45,400 nt of DNA, from positions 1-45,400 of IMG/VR virus record IMGVR_UViG_3300013285_000025; one strand, given 5' to 3'. Below, one piece after another: positions 45,300 through 45,400 of this stretch. The stretch comes from a virus. The number at the start of each line of letters is the position of its first letter. The first letter of the stretch is position 1. Below the pieces are notes generated by a model, which was not told the origin of the DNA, searched no databases, and saw only the letters and a list, made by a program, of their open reading frames with translations. The position numbers were made by a program, and so were the translations under genes.

Positions 45300-45400
45300 A
45301 TGGCAAAGAATACTAGAATTTTTTCGGACTTAGACTTTAACTTCACGTTAAATCCCGTGACGCACGACGTAACACGTAGATACGATGAGGATGCTATAAA
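45300..45400 (+). CDS. gp25: baseplate wedge protein gp25, 5' part
   Basis: The first 33 residues, starting MAKNTRIFSDLDFNFTLNP and continuing THDVTRRYDEDAIK, match gp25 homologues, which begin with FSDLDxNF and VTxDV. gp25 is the T4 lysozyme-like wedge protein in contact with the sheath and gp53. The gene runs off the window. No ribosome binding site is visible; CCTAAATAAAC lies in its place. Confidence 0.88.
   Translation, partial: MAKNTRIFSDLDFNFTLNPVTHDVTRRYDEDAI

Noticed and set aside
1-45400. CRISPR arrays, insertion sequences, integrase or attachment sites
   Set aside because: No regularly spaced direct repeats, transposase, integrase or att-like duplications were seen. The genome section reads as a strictly lytic T4-like phage.

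Overview
The window is a stretch of a T4-like (Tevenvirinae-related, contractile-tailed) bacteriophage genome of the marine/freshwater type. The evidence is a set of recognisable T4 core homologues: gp33, gp59, gp32, gp16, gp26, gp4, gp48, gp53, gp27, gp5 and the start of gp25. Accessory genes typical of aquatic T4-like phages are also present: PhoH, 2OG-Fe(II) oxygenases, NodU-type carbamoyltransferase, FmdB-like protein, ClpP, GroES and UV endonuclease. The DNA is AT-rich and genes are packed with ATGA/TAATG overlaps. The host cannot be read directly. The circularly permuted tmRNA, an outer-membrane beta-barrel, a lipoprotein and GroES/ClpP homologues point to a Gram-negative proteobacterium, probably from a lineage with two-piece tmRNA (alpha- or some betaproteobacteria).

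Layout. (1) 1-1281: tRNA island with Asn, initiator-like Met, Leu, Met, Thr, Trp and Gly, with one oxygenase gene wedged inside. (2) 1315-10859: an RNase H-like protein, then a tight operon of a methyltransferase, six 2OG-Fe(II) oxygenase-like genes, a Lys-rich 65-residue protein, a NodU-family carbamoyltransferase, an ATE/GNAT-like protein, an amidinotransferase and an SGNH hydrolase, ending in a clear terminator. (3) 10974-18237: an array of small early-type genes (AAA ATPase, many unknowns, a CDGSH iron-sulfur mini-protein, a small lipoprotein) driven by repeated sigma70-like promoters. (4) 18234-26241: metabolism and DNA genes (oxygenases, metallophosphoesterase, MazG/PRA-PH-like, deoxynucleotidase, UvdE, PhoH, GH19 lysin, PD-(D/E)XK nuclease, DUF2061). 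(5) 26242-30022: permuted tmRNA, outer-membrane protein, GroES, SleB-type hydrolase, ClpP. (6) 30034-32709: gp33-gp59-gp32 replication/late-transcription block. (7) 32708-38072, minus strand: tail/packaging block (gp29-like tape measure, gp26, gp16, holin, gp54-like, gp4). (8) 38122-45400, plus strand: baseplate block (gp48, gp53, gp27, a multi-enzyme gp5, PAAR tip, gp25).

Three signals stand out. First, a promoter family (-35 TTGACT/TTTACT, exactly 17 bp, GGTATAAT) recurs at least eight times, and in four clear cases the start codon sits 6-7 bases past the -10, so the predicted transcripts would be leaderless. Second, a complete circularly permuted tmRNA gene carries the tag ANDAQFALAA and has its own promoter. 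Third, ten 2OG-Fe(II) oxygenase-like genes occur in 23 kb, most of them in an operon with carbamoyl-, amidino- and methyltransferases plus a basic mini-protein, which looks like an undescribed modification pathway.

All family assignments come from reading motifs and known sequence patterns. No database search was run.
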